DNA of 64,000 nt from Methylorubrum populi (lineage in GTDB: Bacteria > Pseudomonadota > Alphaproteobacteria > Rhizobiales > Beijerinckiaceae): NCBI GenBank assembly GCA_036946625.1, contig JAQIIU010000002.1, forward strand, positions 1,178,001 through 1,242,000, read 5' to 3'. The position numbers and the translations under genes are program-made. Below, one piece after another: positions 63,925 to 64,000 of this stretch. How positions within the stretch are numbered: the first letter of the stretch is position 1; each line of letters starts with the position of its first letter. Under the pieces are notes generated by a model that had not been told where the DNA came from, made no database searches, and worked only from the letters and a program-made list of their open reading frames with translations.

Positions 63925-64000
63925 TCACGCCTCGGAGCCGGAGCGGACGTTCAGGACCGACGGGTTTTTCCTCAATCGCCCGGCGATGGCCTCGACGCTC
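63925..64000 (-). CDS. 3' end of a gene running in from the right edge
   Basis: One minus-strand frame reads SVEAIAGRLRKNPSVLNVRS, then GSEA and a stop at 63925, like the tail of a real protein. Only 25 codons are visible, so the product cannot be named. It would lie ~100 bases upstream of pgm on the same strand. Confidence 0.4.
   Translation of the reverse strand, partial: SVEAIAGRLRKNPSVLNVRSGSEA

Overview
The window is chromosomal DNA of a very GC-rich alphaproteobacterium, most likely Methylobacterium/Methylorubrum or a close relative in the Rhizobiales. The evidence is a PhyR response regulator of the type first described in Methylobacterium, with its phosphoacceptor Asp at residue 190, next to NepR; many promoters matching the alphaproteobacterial EcfG consensus; Rhizobiales-type intergenic palindromes; and uniformly G/C-ending codons. 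I see no rRNA, tRNA, CRISPR array, transposase or phage gene.

Region 1 (1-32 kb) is the 3' part of a siderophore locus. Three co-linear nonribosomal peptide synthetase (NRPS) genes, the first cut by the window edge, give C*-A1-T-E-C-A2-T / C-A3-T-E-C-A4-T-E-C-A5-T / C-A6-T-TE (C condensation, A adenylation, T carrier, E epimerisation, TE thioesterase). Read by eye, the A-domain pockets suggest an unassigned D-residue, a Ser-like residue, a D-Ser-like residue, a D-residue of the DGE type (basic or hydroxyornithine-like), L-Ser and an Asp-like residue released by the thioesterase. The modules are mosaics of one another: a ~4.1 kb near-identical tandem duplication, an A-subdomain swap in A4, and a small patch exchanged around the A5 pocket. 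After an unusually AT-rich promoter region come a TonB-dependent receptor, a periplasmic binding protein, a double-length FhuB-type permease, an FhuF-type Fe-S reductase and an FhuC-type ATPase. All are joined by 4-base stop/start overlaps except possibly the reductase. Make, import, reduce and release are thus encoded side by side.

Region 2 (32-49 kb) is mostly housekeeping: an unknown protein, a second TonB receptor with a small Cys/His membrane protein, the two subunits of a 3-oxoacid CoA-transferase, an AsmA-like protein, a D-Ala-D-Ala carboxypeptidase, RNase D, an AlkA-type glycosylase, a Tat-exported metallophosphoesterase, a class III aminotransferase and a Cys-cluster protein. A 218-bp composite inverted repeat lies at 45.9-46.2 kb.

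Region 3 (49-57.3 kb) is a general stress response (GSR) island. phyR and nepR diverge from two back-to-back EcfG-type promoters. Matching promoters also precede a secreted 120-aa protein, a gene-free stretch that looks like an ~89-nt C-rich sRNA with its own terminator, a DUF1328 membrane protein and a 48-codon peptide gene with its own terminator; weaker matches precede a KGG stress protein, a 76-aa protein and a DUF3096 protein. An MBL-fold hydrolase, a DUF1499 protein, a MarR regulator, a cNMP-binding protein, a VOC protein and an L,D-transpeptidase lie between them. The sRNA and the small peptide gene are the least expected features of the window.

Region 4 (57.5-64 kb) carries pyruvate phosphate dikinase, a small membrane protein, a SleB-like cell wall hydrolase, phosphoglucomutase followed by a small gene that appears frameshifted, and the last codons of another gene at the right edge.
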